Positions 17,301 through 24,900 of a stretch of 36,926 nucleotides of DNA are shown here, one piece after another. Numbering within the stretch: position 1 is the stretch's first letter; each line of letters opens with the position of its first letter. This DNA is from Chloroflexota bacterium (GTDB lineage Bacteria > Chloroflexota > Anaerolineae > Promineifilales > Promineifilaceae), in the NCBI GenBank assembly GCA_020628815.1, contig JAHDEN010000047.1:1-36926 (forward strand). Direction: 5' to 3'. A program made the position numbers and the translations under genes. Under the pieces are notes generated by a model. The model had not been told where the DNA came from and searched no databases. It saw only the letters and a program-made list of their open reading frames with translations.

Positions 17301-19040
17301 TAGCAGATATTCTTCTTCATCTATCGAAATATATTTATTATCGAGCACGTTAAGCCCGTTAAAAATCTCACGGCCGCCGGGGGTTAGTTGGTCGTACCAT
17401 TCGCGCAAATTACGCAGCAGCGCTTGGCACAGTTTTTTGTTGTAGGTTAACCCCTCTACAAAGCGAGGCAGCACGTACAAAAATGCTTCCCGTTCATCTT
17501 GCCACAGCAAAAACTGAGACAGATTAACGACATTTTGAACCCAGTTGTCTTCGTTACAGCGCTCTTCAAACAGATCTAAGTCTGTTTCGATTTTTAATAG
17601 CCGCTCGCGCAAAAAGGTTGATGCCCGGCCGATTAGCTCTTGGACCAAGCTGCTGGTCCGGTGAATCTCGTTTTTAAGATATTCGCGCACAAACTCCGCA
17701 TGTTCATCATGCAAGCGGGCATGGTCAGCCATAACGGTGCTGTAGTCGCGCTCTAAGCGTTGCAACAGCTTTTCTAAATTGAACCGTTTTTGCCCTTCCG
17801 GCCGCAACATCTCACGCAGAATCTCTACGTCGCCGCTTGCCAGAACCAAGGCATAAATCGCTTTTCGATCTTCGTCTGCAACCACATGTTTCAAATAGCT
17901 GTCAGTCATGCTACGCATGATTTGGTCGTTCCCGCTCACCTTCATCATGTCTTGCAACACTTCGTCTAACGATTCACCGGCCGAGATCACGGCGGCCGCT
18001 TCATGCACGGCCAAAGGACGCCCTCGGGTCACTTGGCTCAGCGATTCCCCTTCTTCTTTGCTCAGCGGCCGCCCTTGCAGCTTAAAGTATTCAGATATGT
18101 CATTAACCGATAATGGCCACATGCTGAATGATGCCAGATGGCGGGGCCAATCGTCCGCATATCCTTTGAAAAATTCATCCCCAAACTGACGACTGTGTAC
18201 CAGCTCGTTCCGGCCGCAAATGACCCACAGCACGCGGGGACCCGCCTCTCGGATCACCGATCTCAGCCAAATATCGTTCCGATCAACAATTTCATACGAA
18301 TCGATAAAAACGATTAACCGTTTTCCTTTCGCCACGTTTTCTAACCCGCGTGCCAGCTGATGGGCCAGTTGCTCATTCGGGTTCAAAAAATAATCAAAAT
18401 GGTTTGGTTTTAAGTTGGCTTGCAGATAGATGTGTAGACGATTGTTTAAGTTGGTCAGCTGTTCGGCCGCAACCTGAATGCCTACCCCCAACAAAGATTC
18501 AACCAGCTGTTCCCCCGCCTCACCAATAAACGGTGCTCGCCAACGCACAATACGAGCAATAGCCGGAACCCCGGCACGGCGCAAAATAGCAACTTCATCT
18601 TCGTGTGACGATGCGGCCAAAACCTCAGCCACCTGCCGGTCTACCTCATGTGCTTGTTTGATGGCTCGGTTGTAGGCTGAGAATTGCCGCCCCCATTTAC
18701 GTCGTATCGCTTCATTATGGATGGCACGAAAAACGGCCGAAGCTTCTATATGATCACGGGCCACCTGCAGCCCGGCCATTTTTTTGCGTTCATCTGCCCA
18801 ATCGATTGTCAAAACTTTGAACTTGCTGGCGAACGGAGACTCTTTTTGAACAATGTCTTGAAACCGGCGCTTAAGGCTGGTTTTCCCCATCCCTGCCCCA
18901 CCCGATATCAATACGACATGGGGGTATTCTTCATTTCGATCAGCGGCTTGAAATTCTTCTAAGATAGATTTAAAGCGTTTTTGCTCTTCAATTCTCCCCA
19001 AAAAAATACGTTGGTTGGCTGTTTCTTTTTTGCCACTCAT
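11367..19040 (-). CDS. Giant STAND ATPase with roughly fifty TPR repeats
   Basis: A 2557-residue cytoplasmic protein. The N-terminal ATPase has Walker A GGAGMGKTS at 47-55, Walker B RLIVFIDS at 241-248, a sensor-like LWVICGRNEL at 271-280 and the STAND GxP motif RGRPLAVHE at 339-347. After a helical region to ~600, canonical TPR units of about 34 residues run almost without interruption from ~685 to ~2500 (patterns such as AWRGMGQVWLKQEKWEEA and ALTGLGEIVRRGGEPKQA). The tail IRPEWIHRDPDFDFIRSDQG is a common end of such TPR proteins. There is no signal peptide. It presumably senses a ligand through the repeats and switches by nucleotide exchange; the output is unknown. The ATG at 19040 is preceded by TTGAGGA. 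A decayed copy of its 3' end is at 9266-9388. Confidence 0.88.
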   Translation of the reverse strand: MSGKKETANQRIFLGRIEEQKRFKSILEEFQAADRNEEYPHVVLISGGAGMGKTSLKRRFQDIVQKESPFASKFKVLTIDWADERKKMAGLQVARDHIEASAVFRAIHNEAIRRKWGRQFSAYNRAIKQAHEVDRQVAEVLAASSHEDEVAILRRAGVPAIARIVRWRAPFIGEAGEQLVESLLGVGIQVAAEQLTNLNNRLHIYLQANLKPNHFDYFLNPNEQLAHQLARGLENVAKGKRLIVFIDSYEIVDRNDIWLRSVIREAGPRVLWVICGRNELVHSRQFGDEFFKGYADDWPRHLASFSMWPLSVNDISEYFKLQGRPLSKEEGESLSQVTRGRPLAVHEAAAVISAGESLDEVLQDMMKVSGNDQIMRSMTDSYLKHVVADEDRKAIYALVLASGDVEILREMLRPEGQKRFNLEKLLQRLERDYSTVMADHARLHDEHAEFVREYLKNEIHRTSSLVQELIGRASTFLRERLLKIETDLDLFEERCNEDNWVQNVVNLSQFLLWQDEREAFLYVLPRFVEGLTYNKKLCQALLRNLREWYDQLTPGGREIFNGLNVLDNKYISIDEEEYLLQTLQRMEERGWLNGDFEPDGRGERKAISHLLNGNLAFKQKKYDMARRDFVKVEEGLPKGGLLLRTQLAEALARMAQVIATSGDGRDLRYNPESENMLQKANSLLPEEHWTWFELGLVRQTGNKPAEALIAFQEAIKLNPKHEMTQLHVGDTLLGLGKHAEAIEAYEQASKMKTGFAAPRIGLGDVYLAMDNLPEAEKYYKRALKIDEKALEAWQKLGDLYSRQGRLEEAQTAFQNAGTIRPSSGVADLGRAKILYDQGDLDKANAAISTALDKGEENSDLFLLRGHLARDRGDLTEAVKNWQIAAEKSPADAEPVDLLGQVYDELGRTDEAIALFKAAVNRQSDFTDGWHHLAEAYKKAGRHHQSAEIYSRLQVIEPEADTLYRQAMASYDVRNYLDAIEAFNNLVETFPDYAPGWSGLGQTSMNLGELEQASKSFERAIELDPTHPGPFIGLGWVELRNNRTETAEQNFKQALASDADSIEAQCGLGEVKMAQQQYEDAKAIFSRIWRSNPNNLEALIGLGKVAVANKDFAEAADVWQQAIEIHPSHPAIYTGRGEVYQQRQRPGLALRAFERAIEIDTLYAPAYRAKGDTLHSLGQMDGALAAYRKAIGIDSTIVVSPVNLGDVLTSLGRYGEALEAYQKALAPAQTGRLRQNPASLYVGLGNVYTALGRLDEAREVYETALRMDRSALNATLGLGRIHLILKNYHEARMMFEEVLYQDPNSAEAHTSLGDIEREEGSYAGALQAYRNAITHNKKYALAHLGLAKVYLAQRDLSMAEKSGRMALQLGQKIPAACDLLGEIAHRQGRYTDAERYFEQALGMDDGRSASYGGMGLVKIALNREARAIEFLEKGLEQEDVDESYPYMNLGRLYHGQNLFVKAEAVFAMAERIGANDPMLPVAHGDLVQDMGDLPKALRLYREGISRSQATKSYNPQAWRGMGQVWLKQEKWEEAKNAFEQAMGSGMRNAGILVEIGDACRGNGNLNNARRYYEKAMQLEPKNVRAHLGMGLSYQAESKHEESLKYLEKAKKLDGEEASNPQISLSLGQEFLKSSQFEEARVTYQMLLDDAPNEVEAYIGLAEVALAQNDLDKSMDGWKAALRLQPENPRALKGIGEVLIRQGKRLQALEMFREAVRISPEWGEAQRRLGDMLVQQNQMGEAEIAYETAVKSNPQDVASWSGLGRISRQQGDLNQALDYLKHALQVEPNHLVAQSELARTYVADEQWENGLKVLHKLSRLEPQIAVHQIDKGRVLQQLGRLEEASAAFRRGLKLDRSKAGGWIGLGDVFDCLGHAEPARQAFRSALSLAGINNDDRAAALSGLARIQQNEGDLSAASKVYGEALSLVDKFAPAHIGLGEIYAKNGNQEMAAVSFQRALELTPNHPQALTGLGEIVRRGGEPKQAISLFRKALERGPTWLPAWTGLGRAWLDEGDTAEAQNTFQQAESILTELNERAHLRPNERMALRTPEQRVLVYIGLGDVALLENEASNAVDLFRKAIQISPNFARAFSGLGFALEKLNRPEEALAVFHTALEVDPDEPAAFTGLGDVAQSRGQADRAIELYEQALMLAPQDEGILLRLGRMYATQEDNSPAIEILEKLAKRPRVHPDVHRLLGQLYSERSMFGSAVMAFEQAIVDNDSEVDALSGLGWAYLEQAKLKEAAETFARGIKISPSDPQLYNGLGRSYTRLNRPERAIQLFEKALALSREVPTDDTQMASIYTGRGLANLELLDGNAAIRDFDKARNLDGKYGEAEMGRGHLLVREERFNDAIAAYERALLFNWKTAELYLNLGRTFLYTNRYERAQQAFLNAILLDANHAEAHSALGDVYREQGEFDKAMEAYRRAIKLDSNLATGYGGMADVFHEQRDMDKAMALYHRAIELDPADGISHARLAGLYRKQGWDDKYAEAYRIATDLIPATSYYNRACLESIAGNAPAAVKLLRRGLHLREIRPEWIHRDPDFDFIRSDQGFEGLLSAR

Positions 19041-19726
19041 GATGTCGTCCTCAACTGCTACTGTCAGACCAAGATGAAGTGATAAATGTGATTGCTGAAA
19101 AGTGATGGCTGGCTATGGTTGTGCCGGCCTGTTCAACTTCATCACAAAATAAAAGGTAGATATGTTGTAATCATTCAGGGTCGGCAATAAACATCGCCAC
19201 TTGCTAAACAATTCAGATATTTTTTGAAAATTGGTCAGTCTTGCTCTATTCCTTTTAGGGGATTTAGAACCAAATCGCCGGATAAAATCTAGTCTGTTCA
19301 TCCGTTTGTCAACGCGTTTGCAAACGATTGCTTTTTAAGCCGTTGACATCGTTTCGGCCTTGGCAAGGTCGATATTATGTGTAAGAAAAATAGGACTGTC
19401 AATTGATTTAGTCCTATCTAACTATAAATAGGAAAAAGGTCCGGTTTGATAATTCGTTCACGGCCGATTTACTATTATTTCTCTGATACTATACATGCGA
19501 TTAACGACTGTACCTTACCTAAAGGCTATGACCATTACTATCGGTTTATTGTTACTTGTGGACTTAGCTGAGATCATCTTGTCATAACATTTTCTGATTC
19601 TTATCTGAATTCCACAGGTTTTAAATTAAGCAGTAATGAGATAAACTCTCTGCAGTTAGTGGCACATCCGCTTTATTCATAAACCTTCTTTCAGAGATAG
19701 AAGTAACATCTTTCAAGAGAAGAAAC
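19041..19726. other. Divergent 686-base intergenic region
   Basis: This spacer separates the giant TPR gene (leftward) from the first ftsZ-like gene (rightward). It holds two abutting palindromes at 19303-19326 and an inverted repeat ATAGGACT...AGTCCTAT at 19390-19417. I found no convincing gene. A TTGACA at 19343 with TATTAT at 19373 is too widely spaced for a standard sigma-70 promoter. Confidence 0.5.
19303..19326. promoter_or_regulatory. Two abutting operator-like palindromes
   Basis: CGTTTGTCAACG (near-palindrome, 19303-19314) is followed directly by the perfect palindrome CGTTTGCAAACG (19315-19326). Their shared half-site CGTTTG suggests a dimeric repressor bound twice. Whether it controls the TPR gene or the ftsZ-like genes is unknown. 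Confidence 0.35.
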
Positions 19727-20842
19727 ATGAGACGATATACAAATTCACTACCTCGACAAGCCCGCATTGGAGTCATTGGAGCCGGAACTAGCGGGCAAGT
19801 TTCTATTCACCGCTTGCTTCAAAACAATTACTATCATGCTGATTTTATCTTGGTCGATACAGATGAAGAATCGATTAAGGTAAGTAAACGCTCTAGCAGT
19901 CAATTGTTTGAACACATTTTGCTTGCAGATAAAAAATCCCCATTCCCAAATGATTTCACAGGGACAAACGGTGATATTAATTTAGGCGAGAAAGCAACAC
20001 GTGGCACCTACAATCGAATCAAAGCGGTCATCCAACATTTTGACATGATCTTCCTGCTTGGCGGTTTGGGCGGTGGAACCGCGTCGGCCGCATTGCCGAT
20101 CATTGCGCAAGCAGCGGCCGAGCTTGATATCATGACCGTTGCCATTGTTACGACTCCGTTCGGTTTTGAAGATCATGAACGGCATCGCATCGCATATCAA
20201 AGCGTCACCGCTCTAAACTCTTTGGCTGACACCCTACTCGTAATGCATGGGGATGAGCTGCTCCAATTGGTCAATGATCGCACCAATTTAGACAAAGTGT
20301 GGGCCGAGGCTGACGCGCTACGCCACAAATGCATTCACATTATCGAGCAACTAACCCAATACCCTGGCATTATCAATATCGACTTTGCCGATGTAAAAAC
20401 GGTGATGGAAGGGAACGGTACCGCATTGATGACAATGGGAACCGGCCGGGGCGAAAACAAAGTTGAAGATGCGGTTAAAGATGCGTTGACTTGCCCGTTA
20501 CTCAATCGATCAATCACTGGGTCTAGCAATGTGCTGATGCACATCGTCACCCCACCCAACCATGATTTCTTCGAAGTTGCAGACATTGCACAACAAGTCA
20601 CCGATTCGATCGGAAAACAGGCAGACATTATCTGGGGTGTAAGTGAAGACACCTGTTTGCACGATGAAGTCCAAATTTTGATGCTGGCCACAGGTTTCTG
20701 TGAAATTACTCAAATTTCCCACTCAACAACCGCTACGATGCGTGAAACCCGCCAAGAAACGGCTGAACGCCATTCGCTGGCCGATCATTTTTGGAGTTTG
20801 GCAAAAGATCAAATCAGTCAATACGCACGGCGACGTGCATAA
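19727..20842 (+). CDS. FtsZ-like tubulin/FtsZ GTPase paralog 1
   Basis: A 371-residue protein that follows the FtsZ fold order. A glycine loop GAGTSGQ is at 18-24 (usual GVGGGGGN) and FILVDTDEESI at 40-50 (usual FIAVNTDAQAL). The tubulin signature is GGLGGGTASA at 112-121 (usual GMGGGTGTGA), and PFGFEDHERHRIAY at 144-157 matches the PF-x-FEG-x-R region. The catalytic T7 loop NIDFADVKTVM is at 217-227, with the Asn/Asp/Asp residues retained, and RGENKVEDAV matches the helix after it. Polymerisation-dependent GTP hydrolysis therefore seems possible, but the phosphate-binding loops are altered. The C-terminus (331-371) lacks the usual FtsA/ZipA/SepF-binding peptide. The gene has its own strong terminator and is followed by a paralog. 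A role in division or another filament system is inferred. Confidence 0.88.
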   Translation: MRRYTNSLPRQARIGVIGAGTSGQVSIHRLLQNNYYHADFILVDTDEESIKVSKRSSSQLFEHILLADKKSPFPNDFTGTNGDINLGEKATRGTYNRIKAVIQHFDMIFLLGGLGGGTASAALPIIAQAAAELDIMTVAIVTTPFGFEDHERHRIAYQSVTALNSLADTLLVMHGDELLQLVNDRTNLDKVWAEADALRHKCIHIIEQLTQYPGIINIDFADVKTVMEGNGTALMTMGTGRGENKVEDAVKDALTCPLLNRSITGSSNVLMHIVTPPNHDFFEVADIAQQVTDSIGKQADIIWGVSEDTCLHDEVQILMLATGFCEITQISHSTTATMRETRQETAERHSLADHFWSLAKDQISQYARRRA

Positions 20843-20866
20843 GTTCAGATTACTGTCGTCTCATTC

Positions 20867-20914
20867 AAAAAAGCCCCGGCCGGTTGTTCGTTACAACCGG
20901 CCGGGGCTTTTTTT
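20867..20914 (+). terminator. Very strong terminator after FtsZ-like gene 1
   Basis: A perfect stem of about 21 base pairs (AAAAAAGCCCCGGCCGGTTG on the left arm) with a 5-base loop TCGTT, ending in seven T. The stem contains CGGCCG on both arms. Confidence 0.95.
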
Positions 20915-21093
20915 GTCAGAGTCCAATTCAGAACCGGTGCTTCCATCTGCTGCTATCAAAATGCCAAAAGAAAATGAATTGCGTAAGTGCTATCGCTCAA
21001 AATGAATCGTCGTAAGGGAAATCAAAAGTTTCCAGAGGTAGATTGAACCGTATTCACTTCGGGGATTTAAATAAACTCTTTCACGGCAGTATC

Positions 21094-22179
21094 ATGAGTC
21101 GATTTACTAACACAATGCCTAAGCGGGCTCGCACTGCAGTTATCGCAGCAGGTAACAGCGGCCGAAATTCGATCACACGATTACTACAAAATAATACCTA
21201 TCTGGCTGACTTTATCTTGGTAGACACCGACCCAACGGTGATCTATGAAGAAATGCAAAAAGACAATCCAAAGTTTGAATCGATATTTCTGCTCGATAAA
21301 CAAGCCCCGATCCCCAATGATATGCAGGGGACAAACGGAAACACCGCCTTGGGGGAGGAAGCCACCCGCAGCACAATCGATCAAATCAAATCAGTCATCG
21401 AGCCTTATGATCTACTCTTTTTAATTGGGGGATTAGGGGGTGGCACGGCATCGGCCGCGTTGCCCATCATTGCCCAAGCCGCAACAGAGCTAAATATTAT
21501 CACCATTGCGCTTGTCTCCTCCCCATTTGGGTTCGAGGCGCTAGAACGGCACAGGATCGCATACGAGAGCATCATCGCCCTAAATACGCTGGCTGACACC
21601 CTGCTGGTTATGCATGGGGATGACTTACTAAAGATTGCCAATACCCGCATCCATCTAGAAAAAGCATGGGAAATGGCTGATGATTTTCGACATCGATGTA
21701 TCCACATCGTCGAGCAGCTAACCCAATATACAGACGTCATCAACATCGATTTTGCAGATTTGACCCGCATCATGAACGGCAAAGGGGCCGCTCTGTTTAC
21801 AATGGGAGTCGGCCGGGGTGTTGGCAAAACCAAACGCGCCCTAGAGGCTGCCCTCATCTGCCCATGGCTAAATCGATCCGTTATCGGCGCACAGAATGTT
21901 TTAATGCACATCGTAGTCCCCCCTAACCAAACGTTTTTCAATATTGCAGATGTAACCCACCACGTTACCCAAATGATCGGGAGCCAAACTGAAATTATTT
22001 GGGGGGTGTCAGAAGACCCTGATCTAGATGACGAGATTCAGTTTATTGTGATTGCAACCGGCTTCGATGAGATGACCCAAGTCACCCACACAACCAACCC
22101 CTTCATGCGCAATGCCTTAGACAACAAGCACGAGAGCTATTCGTTGAAAGACTATTATTGGAACGGCGCACGCTCCTAA
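21094..22179 (+). CDS. FtsZ-like tubulin/FtsZ GTPase paralog 2
   Basis: A 361-residue protein that aligns with the preceding FtsZ-like protein without gaps over about 335 residues. It carries the same altered signature GGLGGGTASA (112-121) and the same T7 loop start NIDFAD (217-222). Its N-terminal glycine loop is even less canonical (AAGNSGRN at 18-25). The ATG at 21094 gives MSRFTNTMPKRAR, matching MRRYTNSLPRQAR of paralog 1, so I prefer it. An in-frame TTG at 21043 has AGAGGT upstream and cannot be excluded. The C-terminal tail again lacks the FtsZ anchor peptide and ends SLKDYYWNGARS. The pair presumably arose by local duplication, and copolymerisation of the two proteins is an inference. 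Confidence 0.87.
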   Translation: MSRFTNTMPKRARTAVIAAGNSGRNSITRLLQNNTYLADFILVDTDPTVIYEEMQKDNPKFESIFLLDKQAPIPNDMQGTNGNTALGEEATRSTIDQIKSVIEPYDLLFLIGGLGGGTASAALPIIAQAATELNIITIALVSSPFGFEALERHRIAYESIIALNTLADTLLVMHGDDLLKIANTRIHLEKAWEMADDFRHRCIHIVEQLTQYTDVINIDFADLTRIMNGKGAALFTMGVGRGVGKTKRALEAALICPWLNRSVIGAQNVLMHIVVPPNQTFFNIADVTHHVTQMIGSQTEIIWGVSEDPDLDDEIQFIVIATGFDEMTQVTHTTNPFMRNALDNKHESYSLKDYYWNGARS

Positions 22180-22228
22180 GTCACATAGACCCCGTCTGCA
22201 TCCCTCACATTTTATTTAAACTCAAAGC

Positions 22229-22266
22229 AAAAAGTCGATTGGAGAGATTTCCAATCGACTTTTTTT
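22229..22266. terminator. Bidirectional terminator between ftsZ-like gene 2 and the small convergent gene
   Basis: AAAAAGTCGATTGGA and TCCAATCGACTTTTT form a perfect stem around GAGATT, with T runs on both strands. It serves the + strand FtsZ-like gene and the convergent small gene. Confidence 0.92.
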
Positions 22267-22292
22267 CCTGTCCCTAATTTGAATGTCAAGAG

Positions 22293-22520
22293 TTATTTCA
22301 ACTCGAGATACTGGTTACCATCCTTATCTGAGACACTGACGCGTCGTCCCCGCATAGTTAACTCGTCCCCTTCCACAGCTCCCCCAAGAAGGTTAAACCC
22401 AAAATATGTTTGGCCGTTTGATGCGTACCCTGACCCATCAAGATTGATTTTAGCAACTGGTTGTTCCCCGTTGTAGACTGTTTCGTTATGTTCCGGTTTG
22501 TTGCGTTTGCAGAAAAACAT
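22293..22520 (-). CDS. Small protein of unknown function (75 aa)
   Basis: A 75-residue protein beginning MFFCKRNKPEHNE. A polar, probably beta-rich body follows, with repeated Gly-Asp/Asn turns (KINLDGSGYASNGQTYFGF, GDELTMRGRRVSVSDKDGNQ). There is no signal peptide or membrane segment. A good ribosome binding site, AAAGGATATAAAAA, precedes the ATG at 22520. The frame ends 27 bases from a strong bidirectional terminator, which supports a real gene. I do not recognise the family. It converges with the FtsZ-like pair; a functional link is only positional. Confidence 0.65.
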   Translation of the reverse strand: MFFCKRNKPEHNETVYNGEQPVAKINLDGSGYASNGQTYFGFNLLGGAVEGDELTMRGRRVSVSDKDGNQYLELK

Positions 22521-23016
22521 TTTTTATATCCTTTACGTATATTTCGATAGAAAACTACTTATCTGAACACGATGTGGTAGATATGTCGTTTAGATAAATA
22601 CAAGATTAATTGATGTTCTTTATTCGCTCTATGGAGCCCACGTGAAGGCGATATAAACCGTGCGTGAAGGTTTTGCCGTTTTTATAGGAGGTCATGGCCC
22701 ATTGGTCCAAAACGTGCGTACAGATAGTTCTAAGGCTGATTTTGGGGTCAAAAAACGCGTAACGTTAGCAGGGAAAGGACTGTAAAATGCTTTACATTTG
22801 GCAAAATCGGTCCCCCTCTTTCCAACCAAAACATTCCGGTTAAAAACAGCAATATCCTGAGTTGAATTTTGGGGCTTTAATGACGTTCGAAACGTTGCAG
22901 AGTTCATCATCTGTACCGATACAAATCGTTTTCAACAGACTATAAATTCATGATGACACATAGAACAATTGTTTGAAAAGTATGGCGAAATAAATCCTTC
23001 GGTCTATAATTTGCCC
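22521..23016. other. Intergenic region upstream of uvrC
   Basis: No supported gene was found in these ~500 bases. A 72-codon minus-strand frame (22692-22910) has no ribosome binding site and no recognisable product. A TATAAT at 23005-23010 lies six bases before the uvrC start. Confidence 0.5.
23005..23010 (+). promoter_or_regulatory. Perfect -10 hexamer for a possibly leaderless uvrC
   Basis: TATAAT ends six bases before the preferred uvrC ATG (23017), so transcription would start at or next to the start codon. No ribosome binding site and no clear -35 box are present. Confidence 0.4.
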
Positions 23017-24900
23017 ATGCCGTATGAAGCACCCGAAAATATCAAAGAGATTCTAAAAAAATTGCCTAAAACCGCCGGGGTCTATCTGCATAAAGATGAA
23101 AATGGTGAAATCATCTATGTGGGGAAAGCGATTAATCTGCGCAGTCGGGTCCGTTCTTACTTCGCCAAAAACGTTGATTCGGTCAAAACAGAGCGGCTAC
23201 GACAGCGTATTCGGGATATCGAAACGATATCAACTGACACGGAGCTAGAAGCCTTACTTTTAGAAAACACCCTCATCAAGAAACATAAGCCGCAATACAA
23301 TGTGCGGCTTAAAGATGATAAGCGGTATCCCTATATTAAAATTACTTGGAAAGAGGCGTTTCCAAAGGTTTTGGTTACCCGCCAAATGGTGCGGGATGGG
23401 TCGCGCTATTTTGGCCCGTTTACCAGCGTCTGGGCCGTTCATCAAACTCTTGATCTTCTGCGTAAAATCTTCCCCTACCTAACCTGTGATCGAGACATTA
23501 CGGGGAACGATGAGCGAGCCTGTCTCTACTTTGATATTAAGCTGTGCGGTGGCCCCTGCATCGGCCGAACGTCTAAAGATGAGTATCGGCAGATGATTTC
23601 AAACCTAATGGATTTTCTGGGGGGAAAGTCAGAAGAGATTGTTAAGTCGATTGAAGAAAAAATGTTCAAAGCGTCTGAGGAGATGGACTTTGAACAAGCG
23701 GCTCAGTATCGGGATCAGTTAAAAGCGATTGAACGTGTGGTTGAAAAACAAAAGGTGTTTGCGGCCGCAAATACCGATCAAGACATTATCGCTTTTGCCC
23801 GCGAGGATGGGGACGCCTGCGTCCAGATTTTCTTTGTGCGGCACGGCAAGCTGATCGGCCGGGAATACTTTTTGCTCGACAACACCGAAGGTGAGCCTGA
23901 TGAAGGGATTTTAGAAACGTTTTTAACCCAATTTTATGATGAGGCGGCCCACATCCCCAAAGAGGTTTTGCTACCCAGCGAGGTTTCTGAAGCGATGGTT
24001 ATTGAAGAGTGGCTGCGAACCAAGCGGGAGCAAAAGGTCACAATTCAAGTACCGCAGCGTGGCAAGAAGAGAGAACTAGTCGAGATGGCTACGCGCAATG
24101 CCGTCGACACCTTGGCAACCCTTAAGCAACAATGGGCGGCCGATCGTTCGCGCCATGTCACCGCCATGAACGAGTTACAAGAGTCGTTAGATCTGCCCAA
24201 ACCTCCAACCCGGGTTGAATGTTATGACATCAGCCACACGCAAGGGTCTTTGCCGGTAGGATCGATGGTTGTGTTTGTGCAAGGCGCACCGCTCAAAAAA
24301 GATTATCGTCGCTTCAATATTCAAACGGTGGCCAACGATGATTATGGCGCCATGAAAGAGGTGCTGACTCGCCGTTTTCAGCGGTACAAAGATAAAAGTG
24401 CCGGGGAAGAAGAATCTAGTGCTTCGGCTCTGCGTGCGGTAGGGAAAAAAGTTGATAGCTCGTTTGCCGTTTTGCCCGACTTGCTGATTGTAGACGGTGG
24501 TAAAGGGCAGCTGACCATGGCGATGGAAGTGCTTAAATCGTTTGATTTGGGCCACATTGTGCCGGTTGTGGGGCTTGCCAAACGAGAGGAAGAAATCTTT
24601 GTGCCGGGCAAAATTCGGCCGGTGATGTTGCCGCGCAAATCACAAGGATTGTTCTTGGTTCAGCGCGTTCGAGACGAGGCCCATCGATTTGCAAATACCG
24701 GTCATCGCAACCGACGCAACAAAGCTGGAACCGCTTCAATTCTCGATTCAATTCCGGGAGTTGGCCCCAATCGGCGCAAAAAATTGCTGTCTCGCTTTGG
24801 CTCGCTAGACGACATTCGCAAAGCGACGGCCGAAGAAATTGCAAGTATCCCCGGCATTCCTGTGCATGTGGCTGAAGCGATAAAAATGGGTCTCGATTAA
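23017..24900 (+). CDS. uvrC: Excinuclease ABC subunit C
   Basis: A 627-residue protein of normal UvrC length. The GIY-YIG endonuclease (3' incision) is at ~21-49 (GVYLHKDENG...IIYVGKAINLRSRVRSYF). The UVR motif for UvrB contact is near 207-240 (EEMDFEQAAQYRDQL). The RNase H-like nuclease for 5' incision contains VECYDISHTQGS near 400 and LLIVDGGKGQL near 490. Two helix-hairpin-helix motifs are at the end (SIPGVGPNRRKKLLSRFG, ASIPGI). UvrC makes both incisions in nucleotide-excision repair. I chose the ATG at 23017 because the frame upstream (TTG at 22969) adds residues not typical of the family. The nth gene follows 289 bases later on the same strand. Confidence 0.97.
   Translation: MPYEAPENIKEILKKLPKTAGVYLHKDENGEIIYVGKAINLRSRVRSYFAKNVDSVKTERLRQRIRDIETISTDTELEALLLENTLIKKHKPQYNVRLKDDKRYPYIKITWKEAFPKVLVTRQMVRDGSRYFGPFTSVWAVHQTLDLLRKIFPYLTCDRDITGNDERACLYFDIKLCGGPCIGRTSKDEYRQMISNLMDFLGGKSEEIVKSIEEKMFKASEEMDFEQAAQYRDQLKAIERVVEKQKVFAAANTDQDIIAFAREDGDACVQIFFVRHGKLIGREYFLLDNTEGEPDEGILETFLTQFYDEAAHIPKEVLLPSEVSEAMVIEEWLRTKREQKVTIQVPQRGKKRELVEMATRNAVDTLATLKQQWAADRSRHVTAMNELQESLDLPKPPTRVECYDISHTQGSLPVGSMVVFVQGAPLKKDYRRFNIQTVANDDYGAMKEVLTRRFQRYKDKSAGEEESSASALRAVGKKVDSSFAVLPDLLIVDGGKGQLTMAMEVLKSFDLGHIVPVVGLAKREEEIFVPGKIRPVMLPRKSQGLFLVQRVRDEAHRFANTGHRNRRNKAGTASILDSIPGVGPNRRKKLLSRFGSLDDIRKATAEEIASIPGIPVHVAEAIKMGLD

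Noticed and set aside
19113-19301. 62-codon minus-strand open frame upstream of the giant TPR gene
   Set aside because: No ribosome binding site and no protein-like composition; treated as spacer.
19343-19378. Sigma-70 promoter TTGACA/TATTAT
   Set aside because: The spacer is about 24 bases, too long for a functional standard promoter.
22692-22910. 72-codon minus-strand open frame before uvrC
   Set aside because: No ribosome binding site, no recognisable domain and no terminator; probably chance.
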